From an uncultured Alphaproteobacteria bacterium (GTDB taxonomy: Bacteria; Pseudomonadota; Alphaproteobacteria; RF32; CAG-239): a DNA stretch of 42,198 bases. The position numbers were made by a program, and so were the translations under genes. Every line of letters begins with the position of its first letter. Positions within the stretch are counted from its first letter, which is position 1. Shown here piece by piece: positions 14,762-23,572 of the stretch. The notes under the pieces were generated by a model. That model saw only the letters and a list, made by a program, of their open reading frames with translations. It did no database searches and was not told the origin of the DNA. Location: the NCBI GenBank assembly GCA_944391335.1, contig CALXTF010000001.1, positions 1 to 42,198 of the forward strand, in the 5' to 3' direction.

Positions 14762-14846
14762 TATAAACTCCTTTTTTTATTTGTGTTTATAGTCACCTTT
14801 CTATTTAAGTCTGAATTAACAAAAAACAAGATATCTAATTCAAAAA

Positions 14847-15128
14847 TTAGTCCTCTCCAAACTTATTGTTTATTAAATAGGTTAATTCCTTAATAGCTTT
14901 TGCCGCATCTTTTCCTTTAGCGGTAATTTTTATAGTAGACCCTTTAGAAGCGGAAAGCATCATTAATCCCATAATCGAATCCCCATTTACAGATGATATA
15001 CCTGCTTTTTCTACAGCAACAACTGTATCAAGATTTTCAATAGTTTTAACAAAAGCCGCCGCTGCTCGAGCATGAAGACCTTTTTGATTTCTTATTTCTA
15101 ATTCTATAGAAAAAACTTCTTCAGACAT
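14847..15128 (-). CDS. ptsH: Phosphocarrier protein HPr
   Basis: HPr passes phosphate from Enzyme I to EIIA proteins. I choose the ATG at 15128 (MSEEVFSIELEI): it has GGGAG about 6 bases upstream and follows the EIIA stop by 1 bp, whereas a longer start at 15155 would lie deep in the EIIA gene. The 93-residue product has the phosphoacceptor His19 in KGLHARAAAAF and a regulatory-type Ser51 in NGDSIMGLMML, the site HPr kinase modifies in relatives. No Enzyme I, HPr kinase or permease gene is in the window. With mannose-type EIIA and no EIIC, a regulatory rather than sugar-transport role is likely. Confidence 0.96.
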   Translation of the reverse strand: MSEEVFSIELEIRNQKGLHARAAAAFVKTIENLDTVVAVEKAGISSVNGDSIMGLMMLSASKGSTIKITAKGKDAAKAIKELTYLINNKFGED

Positions 15129-15129
15129 T

Positions 15130-15528
15130 TTATGCTCCCAAGATCTGTGAAGCAATATTTATATATTTTTTTCCTGCTTCTTGCGCTCCCATAACCGTTT
15201 CTTTAATATTTTTATCTTTTCTTAAAGAGGCCAGTTTGATTAACATTGGCAAATTTACACCGGCGAGTATTTCAACTTGTGCTTTATCCATGATTGAAAT
15301 AGCTAAATTAGAGGGAGTTCCTCCAAACATATCTGTTAAAACAATCACGCCATTACCATTATTTACCAATGCTACTTTTGTTAAAATTTCCTGTCGACGC
15401 ATTTCCATATCATCATCCGGACCAATACAAACCGTCGCTATATTTTCTTGAGGTCCAACAACATGCTGCATAGCCGCAATAAATTCGTTGGCAAGATTAC
15501 CGTGCGTAACTAAGACTATTCCAATCAT
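15130..15528 (-). CDS. PTS EIIA component, mannose family
   Basis: This 132-residue EIIA-Man domain accepts phosphate from HPr on His9 (GIVLVTHGNLA). DMFGGTPSNLAI (about 66-77) is the family signature. The chain stops after the EIIA domain, with no EIIB fusion. In alphaproteobacteria such stand-alone EIIA proteins form regulatory phosphorelays with HPr and HPr kinase. The start has AGGA about 10 bases upstream. It lies 12 bp after an unknown gene and 1 bp before HPr, so the three form an operon. Confidence 0.96.
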   Translation of the reverse strand: MIGIVLVTHGNLANEFIAAMQHVVGPQENIATVCIGPDDDMEMRRQEILTKVALVNNGNGVIVLTDMFGGTPSNLAISIMDKAQVEILAGVNLPMLIKLASLRKDKNIKETVMGAQEAGKKYINIASQILGA

Positions 15529-15540
15529 AAATTTATTTTC

Positions 15541-15966
15541 CTATTTCTTAATTGAGCTTCCACCGGTCCAACTATGTATCGCTCCAAAATTTTTAATCAC
15601 ATCTTCTTTACTTTTTGATAATACCAATTCGTCCGCGCGTGTTTGACGTCCTTTAAATACTATTTCTTCTACATTTTCTACCGGAACAGCATATACACGT
15701 TCCACCATTTTACCCTGTAATTCTACAATCATAACAAATTCCGCTTCGGCTAAAGGGCCTTTGGTTTCTTCATCAATATTATCTAAACGAACGGCTATAC
15801 GGCCATCTCTTTTTAATAAGGCTGTGTTTTTACCATCAAATTCCAATACCGGATTTATCGGTGATCCATCTCGGGTATCAATAAAAATTGCCAATTCTCC
15901 ATATTTATTTTCAATAATTTCAAAAAAATCCTGTTTTTCAACAACAGTATAATATTGTGTTTCCAT
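15541..15966 (-). CDS. Unknown protein leading the PTS operon
   Basis: I do not recognise a family for this 141-residue protein. It has no signal peptide or membrane segment; it is acidic and predicted beta-rich (GELAIFIDTRD, TALLKRDGRIAVRLDNID, EFVMIVELQGKMVERVYAVPV). The tail IHSWTGGSSIKK is polar. The start has AAAGGA about 8 bases upstream, and a strong promoter lies 37-65 bp upstream. Being first gene of the operon with EIIA and HPr, it may take part in the phosphorelay or be its target (inference). HPr kinase, often found in this position, is not what this is: no Walker A is present. Confidence 0.85.
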   Translation of the reverse strand: METQYYTVVEKQDFFEIIENKYGELAIFIDTRDGSPINPVLEFDGKNTALLKRDGRIAVRLDNIDEETKGPLAEAEFVMIVELQGKMVERVYAVPVENVEEIVFKGRQTRADELVLSKSKEDVIKNFGAIHSWTGGSSIKK

Positions 15967-16002
15967 TTCATTATCCTTTATGGTAATTTTAATTTTAGTG
16001 CT

Positions 16003-16031
16003 ATATTAATACATTCAATATCAAGAGTCAA
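16003..16031 (-). promoter_or_regulatory. PTS operon promoter with palindromic -35
   Basis: On the minus strand TTGACT (16026-16031) and TAATAT (16003-16008) have a 17-bp spacer. The -35 is one arm of the palindrome AGTCAA-TT-TTGACT (16026-16039), a possible operator. Confidence 0.7.
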
Positions 16032-16073
16032 TTTTGACTTTTTTGGTTTTAATTTTGCATATAGGAATAAAAT

Positions 16074-16835
16074 TTATTTTTTATTGCGATAATCTAAACG
16101 TGGTGTTTCATTTTGACTATGACTAATTTCTTGTGGGGCTTTCTTTTGTGGATTAAGTAAGGAATTTATTATATCCATTGGATCTTTTCCTTCCAAAAGT
16201 TGCCGCTTGGCGACTTCTGATGCAACAGATTGGACAACGGCATTACGATATGCTTCTTCTGTGGATATTTTATTTTGTTCCAGTTGTTTATTATTTTTTT
16301 CTGTATATTTACGGTGAAAACGTGCAAATTCATATGTCCTGTCTCCCCCGCGAATATAACCGTCTAATCCCGTTAAATTAGTTTTTTCATCTATTAGGGC
16401 CTTTATACCCCCACATTCTTTATCACAATAGAGTTTCCAATCTTCAATAATCTCCCAATATATGGACATTTGAACACTTTCCGGTGATATATTTCCAAAA
16501 TCAATATATTTGATATTGCCGGGCTGCTGATATATATTTATGTTTTCTATAAAATATTCTTTATTTTCTCTTAATTTTCGACGAGGATTAACAAGTGCCG
16601 CTGAAAGACATATGGCAACTAATGCTTCTTTTATCAATTCATTTGTTTTATATCCTATTTTTAGCGGCTTTTTATTAACTTCGGGAATTTTTAAAGCGGA
16701 AACAACACAATATTGATTGAGATTTTCTAATGCGCGTATTTGATCTTCTTCCAAATCTATAGAGGTCTCTATTTTTGCGCTATAAGCCATATTTATTAAT
16801 TCTTGTACATCTTCTATCATTTTATTGTCGCTCAT
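16074..16835 (-). CDS. Unknown protein at the end of the rppH operon
   Basis: The 253-residue protein matches no family I recognise. It is soluble-looking and mostly helical, with a Lys-rich, polar tail (NPQKKAPQEISHSQNETPRL) that is probably disordered. The middle has two cysteines in YCDKECGG and a basic stretch YIRGGDRTYEFARFHRKY. The start has GGAG 10 bases upstream and lies 2 bp after rppH, so the two genes are certainly co-transcribed, and translation is perhaps coupled. It is the last gene of the gpmI-envC-ctpA-rppH run, a lineage-specific addition to a conserved operon. Confidence 0.85.
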   Translation of the reverse strand: MSDNKMIEDVQELINMAYSAKIETSIDLEEDQIRALENLNQYCVVSALKIPEVNKKPLKIGYKTNELIKEALVAICLSAALVNPRRKLRENKEYFIENINIYQQPGNIKYIDFGNISPESVQMSIYWEIIEDWKLYCDKECGGIKALIDEKTNLTGLDGYIRGGDRTYEFARFHRKYTEKNNKQLEQNKISTEEAYRNAVVQSVASEVAKRQLLEGKDPMDIINSLLNPQKKAPQEISHSQNETPRLDYRNKK

Positions 16836-16837
16836 TA

Positions 16838-17290
16838 TTATTTCTCCACTATTGGCTTAAATTTCTCAATTACTTTAGCATAGACTTCCTTTTTAAACTC
16901 CACAATTTTTTTACCTGCCTCCTCTATATCTGCCCACATATAACGAGAAAACTCAGGGATGGAGGTTGATATATTTATTTCATTTTCTATACCGTTAAAC
17001 TGAAATAAAACCCAACGCATTTCTTGACCTATATATTTCCATTTTCCTTTTTTTATTTCTGGTGGAAAATCATAAATTAACGGAACCTTTATAAAATCTT
17101 TAGCTGTAACAGAAATTATTGATGTTTCTTCTTTAAGTTCTCGGCGCGCAGCTGTTTCCAAATCTTCTCCTTGCTCTATACCTCCTTGAGGAAATTGCCA
17201 CGCGCCTTTTGTGTCTCGTCTTTCACATAATAAGACTTTTTTATTATTATAGACAACTATTCCCACACATTGACGATATAAAGATCCCAT
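16838..17290 (-). CDS. rppH: RNA pyrophosphohydrolase RppH (Nudix)
   Basis: RppH converts 5'-triphosphate RNA ends to monophosphate, starting RNase E-dependent decay; it also acts on dinucleoside polyphosphates. The Nudix box is GGIEQGED...RRELKEETSI, with all metal-binding glutamates and Ser in place of the usual final Gly. The N-terminus YRQCVGIVVYN and the WQFPQGGI phrase are typical of RppH, as is KWKYIGQEMRWVLFQF. The length of 150 residues is normal. RBS AAGGA precedes ATG by 6 bases. It lies 13 bp after ctpA. Confidence 0.95.
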   Translation of the reverse strand: MGSLYRQCVGIVVYNNKKVLLCERRDTKGAWQFPQGGIEQGEDLETAARRELKEETSIISVTAKDFIKVPLIYDFPPEIKKGKWKYIGQEMRWVLFQFNGIENEINISTSIPEFSRYMWADIEEAGKKIVEFKKEVYAKVIEKFKPIVEK

Positions 17291-17303
17291 TTATTTTCCT
17301 TTA

Positions 17304-18611
17304 TCACTTTTCCTCATTATTATATATACTGAGAGCTTTTACCGTTTCTACCGCTCTCATGAGCTGATAATCTTTTTGCAAATCTTCATCTTTATCAGAA
17401 TTTTTTTCTTGATTTTTATTTTTTTTAGTTTTGTTGTCATCATTTTTTAGAGCATTTTTTAATTCTGCCTCACTTATTGTCAGTCCTTCCATATCATAGA
17501 TTTCCAATTTTGCCGGCAAAACTTCAATATCCGGTTCAATTCCTTTTGCCTGAATCGAACGACCGGATGGGGTGTAATATCGAGCAGTCGTTATTCGAAT
17601 CGCCCCATATTTTCCAAATGGAATAACGCTTTGAACTGAACCTTTTCCAAAAGATTTTTCTCCCAAGATGATTGCCCGACGATGATCCTGCAAGGCTCCG
17701 GCAACAATTTCCGAAGCAGATGCCGAACCAACATTTATTAAGACGACTATTGGCAAACCTTCCGCTATATCGCCTTTACTCGCGCTATATTTTAAAGTAT
17801 CTTCCTCATTCCGCGAACGGGTGGAAACTATTTCCCCACTATTTAAAAATAAATCCGAAACAGCAACTGCTTGATCTAACAATCCTCCCGGGTTATTTCT
17901 CACATCTATAACCAATCCTCTAATCTTATTAGAGGTTTCTTTTTGCATTTTAGCAAAAGCTTCTTTTATATTTTTATCAACATCTTCGCTAAAAGAGGAA
18001 ATTCTGATATATGCTACATCTTTTGCTTTTATTTCACTTTTAACTGATTGTATTTTTATTTCTTCACGTTTTAAAGTAACATCAAACGGCTTTTCCGAAC
18101 CACGACGAATCGTTAAACGTATTTTTGTTCCTACGGTTCCTCTCATCTTATCAACCGCTTCATTAAGAGACATTCCAACAACCGTGGTTCCATCCAAGCT
18201 GATAATATAGTCTCCCGGTTTTATTCCTGCCTTATAAGCCGGTGTGTCATCTATTGGCGAAACAACTTTAACAACGCCGTTTTCCATAGTCACTTCTATA
18301 CCCAAACCACCAAATTTACCTTGTGTTTGTTCATTTAAATCTTTAAAACTTTTTGCATCTAAAAAACCTGAATGGGGATCAAGTGAAGATAACATTCCGT
18401 TAATAGCCGATTCTATTAATTTTTGATCACCAACTTCTTCAACATAATAGACTTTTGTTCGTTCCATAATCTCGCCAAAAAGATCAAGCATCTCATATGT
18501 ATCGGCTTGTTTTTCATGCCCTTTCTTATTATCTGCAGCTGTCACGCAACCGGCGGCTGTAATTGATATATTTGCTATTAATATGATAATTAGTAATTTT
18601 TTCCACATCAT
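17304..18611 (-). CDS. ctpA: C-terminal processing protease (S41)
   Basis: CtpA-type proteases cut periplasmic proteins near their C-termini and in several bacteria control cell-wall hydrolases. The 435-residue product starts with a signal sequence with a possible lipobox, ITAAGC (Cys22), so it may be a lipoprotein. A PDZ domain (about 95-180, with FGGLGIEVTME and AGIKPGDYIISLDG) is followed by the peptidase domain with the catalytic Ser296 in NVGSASASEI and Lys323 in GEKSFGKGSVQ. The Lys/Asp-rich stretch near 390-410 is low in complexity. It sits between envC and rppH; neighbouring envC supports a role with septal amidases. Confidence 0.95.
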   Translation of the reverse strand: MMWKKLLIIILIANISITAAGCVTAADNKKGHEKQADTYEMLDLFGEIMERTKVYYVEEVGDQKLIESAINGMLSSLDPHSGFLDAKSFKDLNEQTQGKFGGLGIEVTMENGVVKVVSPIDDTPAYKAGIKPGDYIISLDGTTVVGMSLNEAVDKMRGTVGTKIRLTIRRGSEKPFDVTLKREEIKIQSVKSEIKAKDVAYIRISSFSEDVDKNIKEAFAKMQKETSNKIRGLVIDVRNNPGGLLDQAVAVSDLFLNSGEIVSTRSRNEEDTLKYSASKGDIAEGLPIVVLINVGSASASEIVAGALQDHRRAIILGEKSFGKGSVQSVIPFGKYGAIRITTARYYTPSGRSIQAKGIEPDIEVLPAKLEIYDMEGLTISEAELKNALKNDDNKTKKNKNQEKNSDKDEDLQKDYQLMRAVETVKALSIYNNEEK

Positions 18612-18624
18612 TATTTTCCTATTT

Positions 18625-19908
18625 TTATTTTGACAACCATGCTTCAGGATCTATTGGTCTGCTATCTTCGCGTAGTTCAACATAAAGTTTGGCTTCATTA
18701 TTTTTCGGCATTTGACCTACGGGTTCTCCTGCAAGCAGCATTTGACCAACTTCACAATAAATATTGTTTAATCCGGCTAAAAGCGACATATAATGTTCTC
18801 CGTGTTCTATAATAATAATATTGCCATAACCTCGAAATGGACCGGCAAAGATAACTGTTCCGTCAAATGGTGAAACAACTTGTGCCTCGCTTCTGGTCTT
18901 TATCGAAATACCTTTAGAGCTTACTCCTTTAGCCGTTTCTTGACCATATGATATTTCAACAGGACCTCGCGCGGGACGAGAAAGTTTTCCTTTTGCACGA
19001 ACAAAATTTTGTCCTACATCTTTTATATACGGCATTTGTGATTTAATCAAGTCATCACTTTTTTCTTGTTCTTGTTTTTCTTTTTCCCTTCTCGCACTTA
19101 TTGCTTCCGCTTCTTGTTCGGCTCGATAGCGCTTTAATTCTTCTTGTTCTCGACGCAGTTTCTCTAAACGGGCTTTTTCTTGTTGTTCTCTTAATTTTCT
19201 TTCTTTTTCCAATTTAATCAATAGTTCTTTTATATCTTTTGCTTGTGCTGCTAATTCTTTTATTCTTTGTCGGGTCTCCTCGCTCTTATCTTCTATTTGA
19301 CTTCTTATCTTTGCTTTTTTATGAATCAATTGTTGTAATTGACGATGTTCTTGTTCCAATTGACGTTTATTAATTGAGATTGCCTGTACTTGTTGCTCTA
19401 TCTTACTTTTCTTCTCGGCTATTGCTTCAAGTTTCGCTCGAATGCTCGCTGCTTCTTCTGCTAAAAAAGGAACTGTTTCTCTAAGAAGCATTGCACTGCG
19501 TATTATTTCTACAGGCGTCATCGGTTGAACAAAAAGAGACTCCGTTGGTTTTAAGGCCAAATTTTGCAAAGCATAAAGTGTATGTATCAAATTCTCATCT
19601 TCTAAAAGAAAATTTTCTTGTGCGACTTCTAATTCCTTTTGCAGACGGCGTAATTCTTTTTCCATTTGAGAAATTTTTTCTTCGGTATTTTGTATTTCTC
19701 GTGCTTTAGCTATCATTTGCTTGCTAACCGCAGCCATTTCCACACTAATCTTTGCCGCTTGAGCCTGTAGTCTCTTATGTTCAACATTTTTTTGTTCAAC
19801 TTCAATTTCTATGGCTTCTAAATCTTTTTTTGAAACGTTTGCCGCTTCAATTGATTGTGAAATCAGTTGACTACATAGAAAAATAAGAAATAACGTCGTC
19901 TTGTGCAA
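18625..19908 (-). CDS. envC: EnvC-like murein hydrolase activator
   Basis: EnvC-type proteins switch on amidases that split septal peptidoglycan. The 427 residues comprise a signal peptide (LFLIFLCSQLISQSIEA), two long coiled-coil stretches (about 25-120 and 150-280, rich in Glu, Lys and Gln) and a C-terminal LytM/M23 domain (about 315-427). The LytM domain lacks the zinc ligands of active enzymes (KGVSSKGISI where His-x3-Asp is expected, and LYVELRE where HxH is), as in true EnvC activators. The start is TTG, with GGGA about 9 bases upstream; no ATG precedes the signal peptide. It lies 17 bp after gpmI. Confidence 0.92.
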   Translation of the reverse strand: MHKTTLFLIFLCSQLISQSIEAANVSKKDLEAIEIEVEQKNVEHKRLQAQAAKISVEMAAVSKQMIAKAREIQNTEEKISQMEKELRRLQKELEVAQENFLLEDENLIHTLYALQNLALKPTESLFVQPMTPVEIIRSAMLLRETVPFLAEEAASIRAKLEAIAEKKSKIEQQVQAISINKRQLEQEHRQLQQLIHKKAKIRSQIEDKSEETRQRIKELAAQAKDIKELLIKLEKERKLREQQEKARLEKLRREQEELKRYRAEQEAEAISARREKEKQEQEKSDDLIKSQMPYIKDVGQNFVRAKGKLSRPARGPVEISYGQETAKGVSSKGISIKTRSEAQVVSPFDGTVIFAGPFRGYGNIIIIEHGEHYMSLLAGLNNIYCEVGQMLLAGEPVGQMPKNNEAKLYVELREDSRPIDPEAWLSK

Positions 19909-19925
19909 AGTCTATTATCCCAATA

Positions 19926-21461
19926 TCATTTACGAACCAAAAGTGTTCTTCCTGTCATTTCTTCCGGTTGCGGTATTGCCAATAAATCCAAAAGTGTTGG
20001 TGAGATATCTGCTAATTTACCATTATGAAGAGATTTTACTTCTTTAGGCCCATTGACTAAAACTGCTTGTACGGCTCCAACCGTATGAGCCGTATAAGGT
20101 TCTCCCGTCTTTTCATCAACCATTTTTTCAACATTGCCATGATCCGCTGTTACCAATAAAACACCATTAACTTCTTTTATCGCTTCAACGACTTTTCCTA
20201 AACATTCATCAACAGATGCCACCGCTTTTAAGGCTGCTTCCATTATTCCCGTATGACCAACCATATCTCCATTGGCAAAATTACATATTATAACATCAAA
20301 TTTTTGATGTTTTATTGCGTCTGTTAGATATTCCGTAACTTCATACACAGACATTTCCGGTTTTAAATCATATGTTGCGACTTTCGGACTGGGAACCAAT
20401 ATTCGGCTTTCTCCTTTAAATTCTTTTTCTTCTCCGCCATTAAAAAAGAATGTGACATGAGCATATTTTTCTGTTTCGGCTATTCGCAACTGGGTTAAAC
20501 CGTTATCGGCTATAACTTCGCCAAAAATATGACTTAGACTTTCCGGTGGAAATATTGTTTGCATAAAACGATTGTGGTCAACTGAATATTCGGTCATACC
20601 TACCGCTGCTGAGAGATGGATTATTTTCTTTCGATTAAATCCTTCAAATTCTTTATCTGCCAATGCATAAAGAATTTCTCTTGCTCGATCCGCGCGGAAA
20701 TTTGCCATTAATATGGCATCGCCATCTTCCATTCCTTTATAATTTTCAATAACCGACGGAACCACAAATTCATCACTGACACCCGCCGCATAAGAAGATT
20801 TTATTGCTTCGACAGCACTATTAAAACGTTTTCCATCGGCTAAAACCATATTGTTATAGGCTTTTTCCACTCTATCCCAACGTTTGTCTCTATCCATCGC
20901 ATAGAATCGTCCGGCTACTGTCGCTATTGTAACCGAATCCATGGAAACAATATCGTTTGAAAATTTTTGAATATAATTTATTGCCGACTCCGGCGGTGTA
21001 TCTCGACCATCTAAAAAAGCGTGTACACAAGTTTTTATACCTTCTCTGTTAAGAATTTCGGCTAACGCCAAAATATGCGCTTGTGATGAATGAACGCCCC
21101 CAGGGGACATTAACCCCATTAAATGACATTTTTTACCATTTCCTTTTAGCGTTTCAATTAATTTTATTAAAGTCGGATTTTTTTCTAATGTTTTTTCTTT
21201 AATTGACTGATCTATTTTAGGAAGATCTTGCATAACGACCCGTCCGGCTCCAAGATTTGTATGTCCGACTTCCGAATTTCCCATTTGACCTTCCGGCAAA
21301 CCAACAGCCAAACCAGATGTTTCTATCAAACAATGTGGATATTCTTCTAAACATTTATGCCAATTAGGCGTATTCCCTTGTTCTATGGCGTTATCTGCTG
21401 TTATTTCTTTACGATAACCCCAACCATCTAAAATTAATAACATAACCGGTTTTTGTTTCAT
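19926..21461 (-). CDS. gpmI: Phosphoglycerate mutase, cofactor-independent
   Basis: GpmI interconverts 3- and 2-phosphoglycerate in glycolysis using two Mn ions. The 511-residue length is standard. Asp12 in LLILDGWGY and the phosphorylated Ser63 in GQMGNSEVGHTNLGAG are in place, as are HAFLDGRDTPP, ATVAGRFYAMDRD, NFRADRARE, CNFANGDMVGHTG and VTADHGNVE. The start has AAGGA about 9 bases upstream. It heads the envC-ctpA-rppH operon, a common alphaproteobacterial association. Confidence 0.98.
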   Translation of the reverse strand: MKQKPVMLLILDGWGYRKEITADNAIEQGNTPNWHKCLEEYPHCLIETSGLAVGLPEGQMGNSEVGHTNLGAGRVVMQDLPKIDQSIKEKTLEKNPTLIKLIETLKGNGKKCHLMGLMSPGGVHSSQAHILALAEILNREGIKTCVHAFLDGRDTPPESAINYIQKFSNDIVSMDSVTIATVAGRFYAMDRDKRWDRVEKAYNNMVLADGKRFNSAVEAIKSSYAAGVSDEFVVPSVIENYKGMEDGDAILMANFRADRAREILYALADKEFEGFNRKKIIHLSAAVGMTEYSVDHNRFMQTIFPPESLSHIFGEVIADNGLTQLRIAETEKYAHVTFFFNGGEEKEFKGESRILVPSPKVATYDLKPEMSVYEVTEYLTDAIKHQKFDVIICNFANGDMVGHTGIMEAALKAVASVDECLGKVVEAIKEVNGVLLVTADHGNVEKMVDEKTGEPYTAHTVGAVQAVLVNGPKEVKSLHNGKLADISPTLLDLLAIPQPEEMTGRTLLVRK

Positions 21462-21559
21462 TTTTTTATCCTTATCTTAAATATTTAATTGATATTTCTT
21501 TAATTATATATAATTGCTTTTAGATTAAAAGTCCTAAATTTCATTCTTATTCATAAAAA

Positions 21560-23425
21560 TTAATATTTTTCTTCTGCCGCTTGCATAATTTTCTTCCAAA
21601 TTTGTGCCGGTAAATTTCCTCCGCTGACACCTTGCATAGGGCTATTATCATCATTTCCCAACCATACTGCCGCAACATAATGATCGGTATAACCGACAAA
21701 CCATGCATCTCTGTTATTTTGCGACGTACCTGTCTTTCCTGCTGCAAAAAAAGGTATTTGCGCTTGTTTTCCCGTTCCTTCTTTTATAACTTTTTCCATT
21801 ATAATGGACATTTCTTTTACGCTACTTTTATCTAAAATCCTTGAACGTCCTTCTTCATCATTTATTCGAGTATAAAGTGGATAACCGTCACGCGTATAAA
21901 TTTCTGTTATTGAATACGGCCAAGCCGCATAACCTCCATTAGCTATTGATAAATATGATATGGCCATATCTAAAACTTTAACACCTGAACTACCCAAAAC
22001 CATTGCCGGTGTATTGTCTATTGGCGTGGTTATCCCCATTTTATGGGCTAAACGAATAATATCATTTAATGAAAAATGCGTCGATAAATTAACTGTGGCT
22101 AAATTAAGCGAATGAATAAAAGCTTCTTCCAATGTCACTTCTCCATAATATTTACCATTAGCATTTGTCGGTTTCCAACTACCTATCGTTAGTGGATAAT
22201 CATCTATTGTATCTTTAATATCCCAACCTTTTTCTAATGCTGTCAGATAAACAAAAGTTTTAAATGCTGAACCGGGTTGTCTTAAAGCTTGTGTTGCCCG
22301 ATTAAATTGACTCTTTTCATAATCAACACCTCCAACCATTGCTTTAACCGCGCCTTTTTTATCTAAAACAACTATCGCTCCATTCGTTACTTTTTTGTTT
22401 TTATCAATAGCTTCTTTTAAAGCTTGTTCCGCTATGTTTTGTATATGTTTATCAAGTGTTGTATAAACATTTATGTCATTTTCTCTTTCCCCTATATATG
22501 CGTTTACTTCACTATAAACCCAATCCGCAAAATAATATCCTCCTTCCAGAGTGTCATGAACCTGTGATCCCAACGGAAGTTTCATTGCTTTTTCCTTTTG
22601 TTGCGGCGTGATAATAGATGTATTTACCATATTCTGCAAAACAACAGAGGCTCTTTTTATTGATCTTTTTTTATCTGCTATGGGATTATAGCGCGCCGGT
22701 GCTTTTAATAAACCGGCTATAACCGCTCCTTCCAATAAATTCAAATCTCTTGAACTTTTTTGAAAATATTTTTGCGATGCAGCTTCAATTCCATAAGTCC
22801 CGCTTCCCATATATACACGGTTAAGGTAAAGTGTTAAAATTTGATCTTTAGAAAATTTACTTTCTAACCAAAAAGCCATCAATAATTCTTGTACTTTCCT
22901 TTTGATACTTTTTTCTGATGTCAAAAATAAATTTTTTGCAACTTGTTGGGTGATGGTACTTCCCCCTTGAGCATAACGGCCTTTTATTATATTTGTCGTC
23001 ATTGCTCGGGTAAAGGCTATAATATCAAAACCAAAATGTGTATAAAAACGTCTATCTTCTGTTGAAATAATAGCCTCTACAACATAAGAAGGCAAATCCG
23101 AGGGATATATAACTTCCGAATAAACATTACCAAAAGTTCTTATTTCTTGTCCATTTTCCGCAATAATTGTTGTTGATGGTTGTCGGGTAAGCGATACGGC
23201 TTTTTTTATATCAGGCAGAGTTGCATAACAATAAAAAATATACATTAAAAGCGTCAAACCGATTATCAATCCTGATAAAAATATTATTTTCCACCATGAA
23301 AACATCGTTGATTTTCGATATGATCGTGTTTGTTTCTTTTTCAAAATCTTTTTTTTCTTTTTGCTATTTATATTTATATTTATATTTTTATTTTTCTTTT
23401 TTTCTTCTGATTTTTTTTTAGTCAT
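21560..23425 (-). CDS. Bifunctional class A penicillin-binding protein
   Basis: The enzyme polymerises glycan strands and cross-links peptides at the cell membrane. Order: a very basic cytoplasmic tail (1-40) with an Asn-Ile repeat, a membrane segment (about 45-68), the GT51 transglycosylase domain (catalytic Glu123 in ISTEDRRFY, then GGSTITQQ), and the transpeptidase domain with the active Ser in RQPGSAFKTF (about 384), SLN and KTGTSQNNRDAW (about 563). At 621 residues it is shorter than E. coli PBP1a (850) but typical of small 1A/2-type enzymes. The RBS is GGAAG. It precedes gpmI by 98 bp and is divergent from polA. Confidence 0.95.
   Translation of the reverse strand: MTKKKSEEKKKNKNINININSKKKKKILKKKQTRSYRKSTMFSWWKIIFLSGLIIGLTLLMYIFYCYATLPDIKKAVSLTRQPSTTIIAENGQEIRTFGNVYSEVIYPSDLPSYVVEAIISTEDRRFYTHFGFDIIAFTRAMTTNIIKGRYAQGGSTITQQVAKNLFLTSEKSIKRKVQELLMAFWLESKFSKDQILTLYLNRVYMGSGTYGIEAASQKYFQKSSRDLNLLEGAVIAGLLKAPARYNPIADKKRSIKRASVVLQNMVNTSIITPQQKEKAMKLPLGSQVHDTLEGGYYFADWVYSEVNAYIGERENDINVYTTLDKHIQNIAEQALKEAIDKNKKVTNGAIVVLDKKGAVKAMVGGVDYEKSQFNRATQALRQPGSAFKTFVYLTALEKGWDIKDTIDDYPLTIGSWKPTNANGKYYGEVTLEEAFIHSLNLATVNLSTHFSLNDIIRLAHKMGITTPIDNTPAMVLGSSGVKVLDMAISYLSIANGGYAAWPYSITEIYTRDGYPLYTRINDEEGRSRILDKSSVKEMSIIMEKVIKEGTGKQAQIPFFAAGKTGTSQNNRDAWFVGYTDHYVAAVWLGNDDNSPMQGVSGGNLPAQIWKKIMQAAEEKY
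23364..23389. repeat. Hexanucleotide repeat in the penicillin-binding protein gene
   Basis: About four copies of TTATAT-type hexamers encode the Asn-Ile run in the cytoplasmic tail of the penicillin-binding protein. Because the unit is 6 bp, changes in copy number would alter tail length without a frameshift. Confidence 0.6.
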
Positions 23426-23512
23426 TATTCTTCCGCTATTTTTTTCATTATTCTAAAATCATTATAACTTTAAAAGATAACTAATAAGTTAAGCATAAAA
23501 TTTATTTCTTGG

Positions 23513-23541
23513 TTGGCTTATCTTGGTTAATGTTTTATATT
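23513..23541 (+). promoter_or_regulatory. polA promoter
   Basis: TTGGCT (23513-23518) and TATATT (23536-23541) have a 17-bp spacer, about 30 bp before the polA start. Confidence 0.6.
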
Positions 23542-23572
23542 AATTAAAATAGTTTTAGCGAAAGGTAAAATA

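Noticed and set aside
14835..14850. Terminator of HPr (CTAATT/AATTAG hairpin)
   Set aside because: The stem is only 6 bp, A/T-rich and overlaps the stop codon; too weak to call.
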